Part shown: positions 32,064-43,244 of the stretch, in pieces | Layout of the letters: the number at the start of each line of letters is the position of its first letter | Numbering within the stretch: position 1 is the first letter of the stretch | Assembly: GCA_914767885.1 (NCBI GenBank) | Contig: CAJZBQ010000024.1 | Coordinates: forward strand, 434,001-498,000 | From: Blepharisma stoltei | Lineage: Eukaryota; Ciliophora; Heterotrichea; Heterotrichida; Blepharismidae | Direction of reading: 5' to 3' | DNA length: 64,000 nucleotides | Made by a program: the position numbers and the translations under genes | The notes under the pieces: generated by a model | The model's input: the letters and a program-made list of their open reading frames with translations, nothing else | The model's database searches: none | Told to the model about the DNA's origin: nothing

Positions 32064-35000
32064 ATGATGAACGAAACAGAAATTCATGCAATTCTTAAGC
32101 ATACTCTAGATCAAAACAACATCTGCTATAATGTCCCTGAATTCCCATTCTCATGCGTTCCTGGCTACATAAAGCAGCAGCTCGGCCCAGAAGCAATAAT
32201 TTTCGGATCCCAATATCCCCTTCTAAAACATTACATCGCTCTCCGTATAATTCAAAACCAACTCCATCTGACTTTCATTGAGACCAAATTCATCGTCCCT
32301 GCTTCTGGGTACTCTCACTTGCTTGAACTCTGCAACAAATTAAACGAAAAAAGAACAACAGGCAAATTCATAATCGTCCAGCACCCAAAGCCGCAAAGAC
32401 TTGGGACCGAACCCCGCTTTCTGATAGCTATGTCCTTTTCTATCACTCTTGCGTATGAAACAATAAAGCATTTCATTCAAACCTATTTCTTAATCATGCT
32501 TTATAAACTGGAAGAAGACTACAAAATCCAAGCCAGTGAATTGATGATCCCTTTTTTGGCGAAAATGCAAATTAGCCTTACTAAAATTGTCACTAGTAAT
32601 ATTGGAAAAAATATACCAAAAGAAGAAGCCTGCAGGGCTGTAAAAGCAGTGCTGAATGGAATTGGGTTCAGGATGATAAGAGAAAAAATTACAATCAGAG
32701 GAATTGACACATTTAATTGTTTTTTGGTCGCAATTTCAACTGAAGATAAATCTAAAGGAAACAGAGAGTGAAGCTTGTTTCCGGCATTTATTGAGGTTGG
32801 AGACGTTACAATTGCAATTAAAATTGTTTTTGCTATAAACAGCGAAATTTATTCAGCTAATGACCCAGTGATACAGTCGAAGTATTTCCAATTTGATAAT
32901 TATATAAATCATGAGCTCAAGAGAGGAACTTTCAAGTTCAAAAGTCCAGAAAATAGGATTCTGATGGAGCATAGCGTAATATATGCAACACTGAATTTTC
33001 ATGAAATCTGCTCACTCCCCCCTTTAAATTGGAACAAAATATCGGTAAAATATGTACTTTAAACCCCCTTTAAATTGGAACAAATTTGTTTTTCATATAG
33101 AAAAATTTAAACGATGGGAAATACTAGTTTTTACCTAATTTAACAGAAAAATGCTAGTAGAATGCGATTAAAACTGTATCAACACTGAATCGATGAATTG
33201 TTTATTTAATTCTTCATAAAATAATTAAATTCAAAGCATTGTGCTCCATTATATTTTTTAAAAAAAAATTATAGATGAAAATTCTAATTTTTATAAAATT
33301 AGTTTTTTACCTATTTTTCGAGATTCTAAAATAAAAAATTAACCCCCTTTAACGTGGAGCAGGATTTTTTGTTCCAATTTAAAGGAAGAGTTAGTTATCA
33401 ACGATACGATGTCCTACATGACTCATATTTTTGGAAGATATAGCTATGGGCTGTATTTAATAAAAAAGGGCTATGCTTATGAAGGGAGCCAAAGATCTTC
33501 TGACGAGAGATATCCTGAAATTTATAAAATTGTACGAAGATGTGATAGAGAGAATGAGAATATAACTTACACTGGTCTCTGCATTGACATAACAAACCCT
33601 CAAACTGTTATAACTCGGGCCCCAGATTCTTATGTCACACATGATTTCAACAATAGAGAATTTGAAATCGAGACTACTTTGCTTCAAAGGCTGCTCGATG
33701 TAAAAGGTTTTGAGTTTATCACTATCAGCAAAGAAAGTACAAGAATCACTTACCCAATCTGAAGTTGCTATACAATTGAAGAAGGACTAACTAGACTTAA
33801 AGGTGAACGTGTCTATAAAGCTATTGAAGAGCTCTTTGTAAATTCTGCCAAAGCTGGAGTTTTATTTTCAGAATTACCCATTTCTTCAATCAAAGTTTAC
33901 AAGCACCGTAGTGTGGTTTTTGCTTATATAAACCAATACCCATACCACAAGCTTGGAATTTTGATAAACTATTCTGTTGACATGCTTCATGAAGTTATAT
34001 GCAGAGTCAATAAAGACATACAAAGCCAAGCATATGCTTGTCTAGCTATAGCAAGAAAAATCCAGCCAATTTCGATAGACTATATCCCTCCTGATAGTTT
34101 TTACCCTTCTTTGGAAGATGGCGATGCAGATATCAGAAATATTGATCTCGCAGGAATGAAAGTGGAATTAATACCATTTGATGAAAAAGATATCCCGAGC
34201 TTTAACATTCACAAATGTCTGATTCATCCTCACATAATCTCAACTTTAGGAAGAACTTCTGTCAAAGGTAAACAATATGTGGTCTTAGAAAAGCATTATG
34301 AATTTCTTATCCCCCATCCCCGAGTAAGCAAATTTTTTTCTCCGAGGGGCAATTTTCGTTTTAAAATTGAATGTTTAAAAAAGATTTTATATCAGTAAAC
34401 CCTATTTTTAAAGCAAAATTTATGTTTTAAAAATTTGTGTTTTAAGATAATTTTATAGAGACTAATTATTTATGATGAAAAGGCTTTTTTTTAGACTTAG
34501 CGAGATGCATGGTGCATAGGATATAAGGAATCAATATGCCAATATAAAAAAGATTCATCGTTAAGTACTACAAGTAAGTTATAATCAGAAGCAAAAAAGC
34601 CATTAAATTTAAATGTAAAAAAAATTTAGCTCCTGAAAATATATTAAAATTATTAAAAAACATATAAGAGCTATTTTTAAGGACATCTTCCTTCAAGGAA
34701 TATCATAACCAAGATGAAATTTTGCAATTTTTTTGTGGTTAGTCTCCTTAATTTAGGCTTTTATATATTTTTAAATATTTTTATATATTTTATTAGCCAT
34801 TGAAAAAAGGCACACTGAGAACTGAAATATGTATAGCCCTTAAAATATTTTAGATCATTATTGGCAATCAATTTTAATTTTCAAATTAATTTGTACTTGC
34901 CATCTTTATTGAAAATTAGAAACGAAGATGGCAAATCTCCTTTTATGGTTTTAAATTGCCTAATCAGACTTAAACTGTATAAGGCAGGTGTCCCTGAATC

Positions 35001-36322
35001 TATTTTTTCTGGTCAGTATTCTTCTGAGTATAGCAATCTGCAGGTTCATGAGCTATATGATTTTAACTTAAATACTGTTGCTATCTGTACAAAGAAGCGC
35101 AATAAGGAGCTCTGTTTAGTGCGTATTTGTGCTGAGAAAACAGTTTCGCATTTTCATGAGCTAATATTTTCGAAATATGAATTTCTCTGATATATGACAT
35201 AAAATTTGAAATTAAGAAGGCTCGAAATTTAGCACTGTTTCGCTACTTTGATATATGCTGCAGCACACATTTGTGTAGAGATTATCTTTGTTTTTGCGCA
35301 AATATAAAAGACTTTTTAAGAGAGTTTTCGCAGCGCCTAATAAACCGTTATCTCTTAAGAAAAAGAGATGAAATTCGTTTTAATAAGACGGCTTAGCCTT
35401 GATTTATTGACATAATAATTTAGTTTTATTAAGAGAAGCATTTGTTTATTTTTAATGTACTCCGAATGGGATTTTGCAAATCATATATAGTGTCTTTTTA
35501 CTATCATGTGATGTGATTAGCTCTTATTTCTAGTACATATAAGTTGCTTATTTTATAGGCTTAACGGTATAATAGTTTATGAAACTACAGAGTTTTTTTA
35601 GGAGTTAAAAATTATTTTTTTACCATTAAAATTTAATGCTTTTATACTCCTTATTAAAAATTAATTGTAGTACATAATGATCTCTTATTGATATGAAACT
35701 CTGGCTCTTTTCTTTTAATTACGTCTGATTCTTTATTTCATGTACATACCGTATCTTAAATCCTTTATAAGAGCCAAAAAAATTAAATACAAAAATTTTT
35801 AGTGAGTTAACTTTCACAAATATTAGGATTTTCCAATAATGTGCTTATCGCGGAGGGGGGTATAGCGTGGAACTTACTTTGCAAGAGAAACTAGTTGTGA
35901 TCGAACAAATTCTCCAAGCTGTCTGCTTTTTAAAGCTGAAAAATGTAGATTTTAAAGTAATTCTACCAGAGCAATTGTATTTGACACTAAAGAAAAAAGC
36001 AAAGGTAAGAGTAAATTTTAACCCTCCAGGAATGCATGAGTGAATGTTTCCAGTTCAGACCACAGGGGCAGACGCATATTCCATAGCGCTCCTTATTTAT
36101 TTTATACTGATTGGAAAGACCCCTTATCAAGAGTTGCAAGGGAAAATGGGAGTTGAAGAAATATTAAAAGATGTAGCAGAAAATCATAGAAGACCTATAG
36201 TTCCATGGGAATTTGAGTACAATCATCCTGATTTGACCCAGACGATAAGAGATTACTGGGTCCTACAGCCTTATACATTTGAGCAAATGAGAGAAACATT
36301 TGCTAGACTCTCAGTTAGTTAA
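32064..36322 (+). CDS. Large protein with C-terminal pseudokinase domain, two IESs
   Basis: 774 residues after removal of IESs 33012-33393 and 34308-35864; the length is then an exact codon multiple. The first ~520 residues are unrecognised, mixed alpha/beta with TGA Trp residues. The last ~250 look like a kinase fold without catalysis: an alpha-C-like HPHIISTLG, hinge KQYVVLEKHYEFLS, a helix LTLQEKLVVIEQILQAVCFL, then FKVILPEQLYLT where HRDLKPEN should be, no DFG, and GADAYSIALLIYFILIGKTP matching the DVWSLG/helix-F region. Loss of the HRD and DFG residues predicts no phosphotransfer. Role unknown, perhaps a signalling scaffold. Start chosen at the ATG-ATG pair (32064), downstream of an AT-rich stretch. 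Confidence 0.75.
33012..33393. mobile_element. IES, family E (left TCA, right TTA)
   Basis: Left: TCA then CTCCCCCCTTTAAATTGG and an inner tandem copy at about 33063; right hairpin ends TTTAAAGGAAGAG then TTA. The middle base of the flanking TNA differs between sides, both in codon register, so the somatic codon could be TCA or TTA. Confidence 0.85.
34308..35864. mobile_element. Large IES (about 1.56 kb), degenerate family A ends, with internal ORF remnants
   Basis: Left: TTA then TCCCCCATCCCCGAGTAAGC with a decayed hairpin; right: TTATCGCGGAGGGGGG then TATAGC. Excision at TA 34308-34309/35863-35864 gives EFLSVELTLQ in frame with the pseudokinase. It carries the overlapping frames at 34861-35395. 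Confidence 0.75.
34861..35395 (+). pseudogene. Frameshifted ORF inside a germline-limited IES
   Basis: Frame 1 from ATG 34861 encodes about 114 residues (MAINFNFQINLYLPSLLK…) and ends at TAA 35200-35202. A second frame, open across the same point, continues IYDIKFEIKKARNLALFRYF… for about 70 codons to TAG 35393-35395. Both read like protein rather than AT-rich noise. One frameshift near 35180 would fuse them. No family recognised. Either a decaying germline-limited gene or a fragment carried in by a transposon. Confidence 0.4.
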
Positions 36323-36419
36323 TTGATTTTTTGTAATAGTCCTTAAAATGTCCTATTTCATATTTTAGATTATTTGAAAGATAATTCTATTTAAATATTT
36401 TTAAATAGAAATAATTATT

Positions 36420-39400
36420 TTATTGGACTTTCTTGTGGTCTGCTGGTGAAATTTTTTCCATTAAAAAGCTTGCTAAATGCAGTGGAGCCCATGAAATAAG
36501 TGTAATAATCACTACTTTCCATACGAATTCTCCAGAAAATAAATAATATAAATCAAAATATGATTTCAAAGCTAGCATGCTCGAAGTATAAAGGATAAGT
36601 GTTACAACCTCAGATACGCCCATAGCCCAGTGGAACTTGTCGATTTCTGTCATTACGTTTAATAGCTCAGTCAAAATTAATGCAGAAAATGTAATAACAA
36701 CTATGTTAAAGAAACTGTTATCAGGGAACAAAACTAAAGTCATGATAATGATAACTGAACCTTGATAAAAGCTTTTGAAAATGCACACACAAAATGAAGT
36801 AAATCTCATCAGTTTCCTCGTCTGCAAAGATTCATATAGCACTGGATATCTCATGATTGAGTGAATATCAGCATCTTCATCCAAAACTAAAGAAAACACA
36901 GGCAGCATTGTATAAATTGTGGTATAGCCAAGCATTAGCATCCCGTTGTAAATTGGAATTGCAGAGAAGAAAAATATGCATGTAAATAAAGCTTGGATAA
37001 AGGAAATAATAAGTCCTCTGTGGAAAACAAAATAGCTTAATTTCGCTGTGCGCTTATAAGAAAGTCTTCCATGCCATAGCACTAATCTGGATAAAGAGTT
37101 AAATCTTGATATTGAAAAATCTGCTGCTAGTGAAGCTTGCTTGCCTTCTTTGCCTTCAATTCCGATTCCAATGTGAGCTGATTGTATCATGCCAACATCA
37201 TTTCCTCCGTCCCCAATTGAGCAAATTCGTTTATCAGTGAACTCCTTAAGTGCTTCTACAATCTGTGCTTTCTGTGTTGGTGCAACTCTACAGCACACAA
37301 CTGAAGGAGCAAGACAGGCAGACTCAATAAATTCTTTTCTAAATTCTGACAGCACTATATTCAGCGTAGATCCATCAATAACTAAGACTTTTGACCTGTC
37401 GCTAGGCATTATTTTGGTGTTCGCTTTCGCAAACTCATCAAGTTTTCCTAAAATTTGTTCTTTCGGTAGGTTAATCATTTCAAAGTAGTCTTCTTCACGT
37501 GATTTTAATTTGGTAGAAATTGCGATGCACTCTGCAGTTTCTACTTTGTCTCCAGTTAAAATCCAAACTTTGATTCCTGCATCTCTTAAGCTCTCAATTG
37601 TATCAGCAACATTTTCTTGTAGCTTGTCTTCAACGCCAGTAACACCTAAAGCTTCCATGTTGACTTCTAATTTGTCAATGACTTCTCTTTCTTTTTCTTC
37701 TCTGTTTTCTATGCACAGGCTTACTTTTTTGAATTCTTTTTCCCATTCTTTGTACTCATTTAAGGTCAGGATTTTTTGGGCGATTATTAGGGTTCTTAAG
37801 CCTTCTCTTGCTAAGTTTTCGCATTCTTCAAGGACTCTGACAGCGTCTTTTTGAGAAATTTTTGTCTTCATGATGTCCTCAGCACCTTTTAGATAAAAAA
37901 GAACATCTGTTGAGCTAGGGTGCTGTAAAAGAATCCCCATACGTTTTCTTGCAGAAGAAAAAGGAAAGATCCTGAGGATTGAGTATCTCTCTGTAACACC
38001 TTTTGATAAGGTTAGCTGAATATAGTCTTGGCCTCTTAAAGATAAATTTAGCCCAGAATCTTTCGCAAACTTGACTAAAGCTATTTCATCAGGAGAGCTG
38101 GCTTGATAAATAGTTTCCCCAGCCTCAGTCACAGGACTTACATTGTGGCATAGAGCTAAAGCTTTGACCATCTTCTTGATATTTTCTGCTCTATCATATT
38201 TGTATTTGTTTTCAAGACTTGTCAGAGTTTTTAAGAATTTAAATTCTTCCATTGAAAATTTGTCTTCTACTGCATATCTTCCATCAACAATGCTGATCTT
38301 TTTCAGACTCATTTCATTTCTTGTCAAAGTCCCGGTTTTATCACTTAAAATGTATTGGATTCTTCCCAACTCTTCAGGGATATTTGAATTTCTTGCTATT
38401 GTGTTAGGAATATCAGTATCCCTAGGTATTAAATAGCAGTATAATATTTTTGCCATATCTAAATTCACTCTTAAGCTGATAGGGATAATTGACGATAATA
38501 ATAACAAATATCTAAAGAAAAGAAGATAAAAGGTTGAGGTGATCCCTGACATAATGACCATCACAATAGAAATCACAACCATCAATCCAAATAACAATTT
38601 TGATAAAAAATTCAGCTCGTCATCACAGATTCCAAATTTTAGTGAAGGAATATTGGAATTCATGACACTTCGAGTCTCTTTCCCAGTATAAACTACAATT
38701 CCAATAGCAGTTCCACAAGTAAGCACTGTGCTTGACCAAAGCGTATGCTCCAAACTTAGAGGCTCATTATACTCGCCTCCATTCTCCAGCTCTGCTGTGA
38801 ACACGCCTGTAAATGCATAAATGTTTTTATGAGGAGTTTCTGCAGTAACTGAAGCCCTCATTTTACAAAATTGCTCTTTGGGTGCGTTTTGTGTATATGC
38901 AATAGCTTTTCTTAGTTTTCAATCGGTTTCCCCATCCAATTGGTCAGTTCTAATAAAAACAGTGCCAGAGACTTCACTTGTATAGATCAATACCATATCA
39001 GCAGGGATCCTTTCATTGGCTTTAATTTCAATTAAATGCCCAACCTTAATATCTTGTGCTTTTACGTCAATTCTGCCTTCTTTTGTAATTCTTGTGAAAA
39101 TTTGGTTGTTTATTTCCTGGTCTCTTTTTCATCTCACTATGTCATCGTAAGCTTCTTTTATGATTGTAATACATAAAACGAAAGCTAAAGGAGCTATGTA
39201 CGTGAAAAGGAAACCTACTTGTAATGGAGGAAAGAATTGGGATACGGTAATCATTAAATAGAAAAGGTTGAAGAAATACTTGAATTGCTGATACAGAACT
39301 ACTGGAACTATTGTTAGAAGGTTGTATTTGGTATTTTTTAAAGAATTTGGAGGAAATTTGCGGGGTTTTTTGTTTCTACGATGTATAGATTAAAATGGCG

Positions 39401-40016
39401 GCACATGTCAGCCTTCACTCTTGGTGCAACGGTCCAGATCTTATGGCCATGGCAAACTGGGATGGAGTCCGAGTCGAGAATCAAGTGCAGCCTTCAGTAA
39501 TGTGTATTCAGATAGGTGTTGGCTGTCTTCTTGAGGTTCGAAATGGAGGCTTGCAACGTTCTTTGGATTCGAGGTCCATGGGCATTCCTTGACCGAGAAA
39601 CTGGTCGCCCTAGGCCAAAATGGAATAGTCTTTTGCCTGCAGTTGTCAAAGGAAGATACTTCGAAACCCGATAGATTCAAAGGAGCTAATACTTGGAGTC
39701 AAGTACCCCAATCGCCCGTAGCAGGGCCGCAGAAATCTATAAGCCGCCCCTCAAGAATAAGACCCATGGCAAGGAGGAGACAGAAGATGCGAAGTGGCAA
39801 CCGTTTTCGGGACAAAGAACCTCTGAGCTGGAGTCGAAAAGCGGCAGAACCTTTATTATGGGAGGTATTTGATGAATGAGTCACCAATATGGCTAACGCC
39901 TGACTTTAAATGGCCTAACCTAGCCTAACCTTTGTTTCTCCATCAAGCTGGATGTAGCGAAGAGACTTTTCTTTTGGCTTCTTTTTGCTCAGAAGTCCTT
40001 CTTTAAGATCGTCCAT
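36420..40016 (-). CDS. P4-type ATPase (phospholipid flippase), Neo1/ATP9 type, cut by an IES
   Basis: About 1,015 residues after removal of the IES 39377-39927. P4-ATPases move phospholipids to the cytoplasmic leaflet. Seen: N-terminal FPPNSLKNTKYNLLTIVPVV, PLAFVLCITIIKEAYDD, actuator TRTDQ/LDGETDWKLRKA (LDGET), phosphorylation site ILSDKTGTLTRNEM, nucleotide-binding KGAEDIM, hinge GDGGNDVGMIQ, and about ten membrane segments with a P4-like C-terminal half. FIRTDQLDGETDWKLR is close to the Neo1p/ATP9 branch, which acts without a CDC50 subunit. The IES lies in the N-terminal cytosolic tail, before the first membrane segment. ATG at 40016 gives MDDLKEGLLSKKKPKEKS. Confidence 0.93.
39377..39927. 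mobile_element. IES made of a group R retroposon-like element
   Basis: TA at 39377-39378 and 39926-39927 (549 bp) is one of a few in-frame TA pairs; the join reads GETK-VRNKKPRKFPPN. On the minus strand the insert ends CGCCATTTTAATCTATACAT and is flanked by AGAAACAAA on both sides. No terminal inverted repeat. Confidence 0.8.
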
Positions 40017-40661
40017 ATTATTTGATGGATCAAAGATTTAAGACTTTATCATATTGAATTAAACGAGATTTTAAGTAAATTACTGATGACTAGGCTACTT
40101 TTTTATTGTGAAAATGAGGCAATTAAAATATAAAAACTGTTGTAATAAATAGAATATAACTTTAATTTAGAAAAAAATAAGGCAATTAAATACTTACAAA
40201 TTTAATTTTAATTGAAATTTATTGAATAATTTTAGATAGATTTTATTATCAAAGCATTTTAAAATCATATAAATGATAAAATATTTTGTTATAATTAAAA
40301 ACAAATTTATTTTTACTATCTATTCTCCAGGGTGTTTATGATCCTTGAATATATAAGCTCATAATTTTTTTATTAACTTAAATTTAGGTGTAATATATTA
40401 TCCTGCAAAAGCGTATTATTACTCCAATAAGCTAAAATCAATTCTACAAATTATTGCTAGAAACAGCAATAGCTTTTATGGTTTGATTAGTAAACTGCAA
40501 TTAGTTAATTTCTAAAAATAGTTTTGATTTTATAAAATAAATATTGTTTTTTGAAACTGAAAATGATCTTATATTAAATCAAATTAATTTAATATAAAAT
40601 ATAGTAAAATATTTTTTTAGTTATTCTTTATTCAAAGCAAATTAAAAACTTTTAATAAGCA
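40017..40661. other. Intergenic spacer
   Basis: AT-rich region between the P4-ATPase start and the MFS gene stop. No element end or coding signal recognised. Confidence 0.5.
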
Positions 40662-42239
40662 TTAATTTATAGGAACTTTATCGTAATTTTGATTTCCTTC
40701 TTTTACACAGGAAATATATGGATTTTCTTCTGTATCTGGCTGCTCAAGCATTTTTTTTACAACCCCCTTAAATTGGAAAAAATATCTATAAAATTCCATA
40801 TTTTTTTATAAATTAACTCCCCTTTAATTTGAAACAAAGTTTATTGCTTATAGGTAAACAGCTTTATATCAGATTTAATGTTGCAAAAATCGAAATATGC
40901 CCTATTTTAATTTCGAGTGTAAATAGAATTCTGACTAAAAATTTCATGATATTTTGTATATTTTTTATAATAATTTTTAAATTTTAACAAAATTTTTTTG
41001 TTCGAATTAAGAGGGACTTAGAACAACCAATAAAAATGGGATCATTATTCCACAAACACCAATAATAAGTCACATCTTTTCACAGTTATTTTCTCCGTTC
41101 TCAGGGCAATACACTTCCAATAAACTACCAGAAAATACTCCAGTCACAATCATTCCGAAATAAAATGGGCAATTGCATAAAGCCAAGTAGGTTCCTTCTT
41201 CCCCTTTTGGTGCAATTCTCATTGTATAGTCTAGTAGTCTCGGAACCCATAGGCTTTCACCAGCAGACACAACAATAACAAAACAAATATAATAAAAATT
41301 GCTCCCACCTATCACCAAAAATAAAGGTGAAATTGATCCTATAAAGCCTCCAGCTAAAATTAGAGAATAGCTGGAAAATTGATAGGAAAGCGGTGTAAAT
41401 CCAATTGTGCAAATAAGCATTGTTGTTGAGTGCAGAGCTAAGTATGCTCCAAAATGGGCTTTTTCTCCTTCTTGCCTTGTAAGATACTTCGGAAAAGTTG
41501 CATCTAACTGTCCAAAGCACCCACTTCTGAGTAAAATCAATAATCCAATTAATGCAGAGAATCTTCAAAATTTCTTTTTTATATACAAATCTCTTGTAAA
41601 AGCTATTTCTTCCTCTTCTTCCTCATTTTCGATAGGCTGTCTCATAGATATTGCTATAAATAAGGATAATCCTGCAGCAATTGCAGCGGTGCTATAAATA
41701 GCGAAATAAGTTGTGTTTAAATTGCTGTTGTTTGTCCATATAAAATCAATAGCAGTTCCAGCCAAAATCCCAGAGACAAAATTTCCCATCATTAATAATG
41801 AATTGCTTGTATTTCTTGCTTCTTTGGCTGTATATAATTTAGCACCTAATTCAACAACAGATCATGACATTGCGCAACCAACAGTTAAAAAACATATAAC
41901 TCCAATTAGGTTTATTGCAAGATTTCTGGTCACCAGGAGGAGTGTATAGCCAATAAAGGTACACCCACTTGATATGATTAAGGACTGTTTACATCCTAAC
42001 TTATTGACAAATGGACCAAGAATAATAGCCAAAATCCCTACCACAATGCCGACAACGCCAAAAACAATTCCTGCTCCAGTATCAGATGCACCTTGCTGCT
42101 GAGAGAAATAAAGAGGAATCATTGTCGTCAAAATGTAATAGTCTAAACTTAGCATGATATTAATAAAAAACAATGAAAAAAGTTCTCACTCTGAATGCTG
42201 GATAATCCTAACTCACCTGAGAATCAGCAAAATTTTTTG
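40662..42239 (-). CDS. Major facilitator superfamily transporter, cut by an IES; 5' end unclear
   Basis: Multi-pass transporter, roughly 430 residues after removal of the IES 40757-41020. Membrane segments: IMLSLDYYILTTMIPLYF, GIVFGVVGIVVGILAIIL (followed by GPFVNKLGCK, MFS loop 2-3 type), LLMMGNFVSGILAGTAI, TMLICTIGFTPLSYQF, FYYICFVIVVSAGESLWV. TGA Trp at several points. The C terminus after the IES is LKKMLEQPDTEENPYISC… ending TAA 40662-40664. No in-frame ATG is visible at the 5' end: the frame KILLILRW…HSEWELFSL stays open, and a possible 15-nt intron (gttaggattatccag) lies at about 42198-42212. The true start may lie in another small exon. Substrate unknown. Confidence 0.78.
40757..41020. 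mobile_element. IES, family E (TTA/TTA), diverged
   Basis: Left: TTA then CAACCCCCTTAAATTGG and an inner tandem copy at about 40818; right: GTTCGAATTAAGAGGGAC then TTA. Excision joins LLVVL to KKMLEQPD and a natural stop. Confidence 0.85.
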
Positions 42240-42348
42240 CCTATTTGAATTATATAAATTATTATGCTTTATTAAAAAAATTAAATATTTATTAATTGTA
42301 CATTTAAAAATAATAGCGTAAGCATTTGTTATTTTACTGCTGAATTAA

Positions 42349-42666
42349 CGGCTTGCTCGGAGCTTGGAGACCTTGTTATGATTTGAAGGAAGCCGAGCAG
42401 GAAAATGAAGATTCCATGTGCTGGGTTTTAGTTTAGGTGGGATTAGCTTCCTCGTCAGCAATGAAGACTTTGTGTGTGCTTCTGATGGACGCTTTGGAGA
42501 AAAGCTTTATAACCCTAGAGGCAACAAATGCTCCAGAGGGATCATAGTTGGTATAGATACTAGCGAGAGAGTTTATCTAGCTGAAGCTCCAGTCACTGAA
42601 GCAGCAGTCTTAAAGTCTCTAAACTGCTCACTTCAAGGTTCTGGAACAGCATTAAGAATAGGCTAA
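42349..42666 (+). other. Open frame of uncertain status
   Basis: Frame without ATG, running from after TAA 42346 to TAG/TAA 42664-42666, encodes LGFSLGGISFLVSNEDFVCA and a GC-richer tail (GIIVGIDTSERVYLAEAPVT). Codon use looks coding. It could be a gene fragment, an exon whose start is missing, or part of a germline-limited insert. Not recognised. Confidence 0.3.
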
Positions 42667-42744
42667 AGCAGTTTGTGGGCTATATTAGTGAAAATGCAAC
42701 ACAACGAGGAGATTCACCCGTGTCTGATTAGGCTTCTTCAAGGC

Positions 42745-42936
42745 TTATCTTTTATAAGATGCTACATAAGGAGCCTTAATCTTAAAATTAGCCTTAAATA
42801 ACTGTATTGAAGGAGTAAGCGAGTTTTTGAATTGCTCTCATGATGAGTCTTCAGCAGGTTCTGGCTTGTTTTTGAGCTTTTTAATTAATTGCTTTGTCTC
42901 ATAAATTTCATCTGCATATGATTTTGGCAAATCCAT
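42745..42936 (-). CDS. Small unknown charged protein
   Basis: 63 residues starting MDLPKSYADEIYETKQLIKK, with one TGA Trp (SS-W-EQFKNSL) and ending FKIKAPYVASYKR at TAA 42745-42747. A standard-code reading misses it because of the TGA. Mostly helical and charged. It lies alone between the MFS gene and the coiled-coil EF-hand gene, so it could also be the surviving part of a longer gene. Confidence 0.5.
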
Positions 42937-43244
42937 CTTTATAGTCGTTTTGTTTAAATAAGCAATATTAAAATTTTTAATAATACTAAACCCAAATTTT
43001 TGCTTTTTATAAATATTTATGAGTGAAATTTAACCAAAATATAGTTTATGATTTAAGAAATAAATGGCAAAATATAATGCAATTTGAGATAGACATATTG
43101 AAATGCACAAAAATCATAGCACCTTTTATTTTTTAAATTTGGAGTTGAATTTTAGACCGAATTTTCAATTATTTTGTTAGAAATATAAATAAAAATGGTG
43201 ATTTTATAATTGCTACTCAAATGCAGTTAATCAATTTAAATAAT
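42937..43244. other. Intergenic spacer
   Basis: AT-rich, no recognised feature. Confidence 0.45.

Noticed and set aside
34861-35190. Normal somatic gene at 34861
   Set aside because: It lies wholly inside an insert that must be removed for the pseudokinase frame and shows a frameshift, so it is listed as a pseudogene in an IES.
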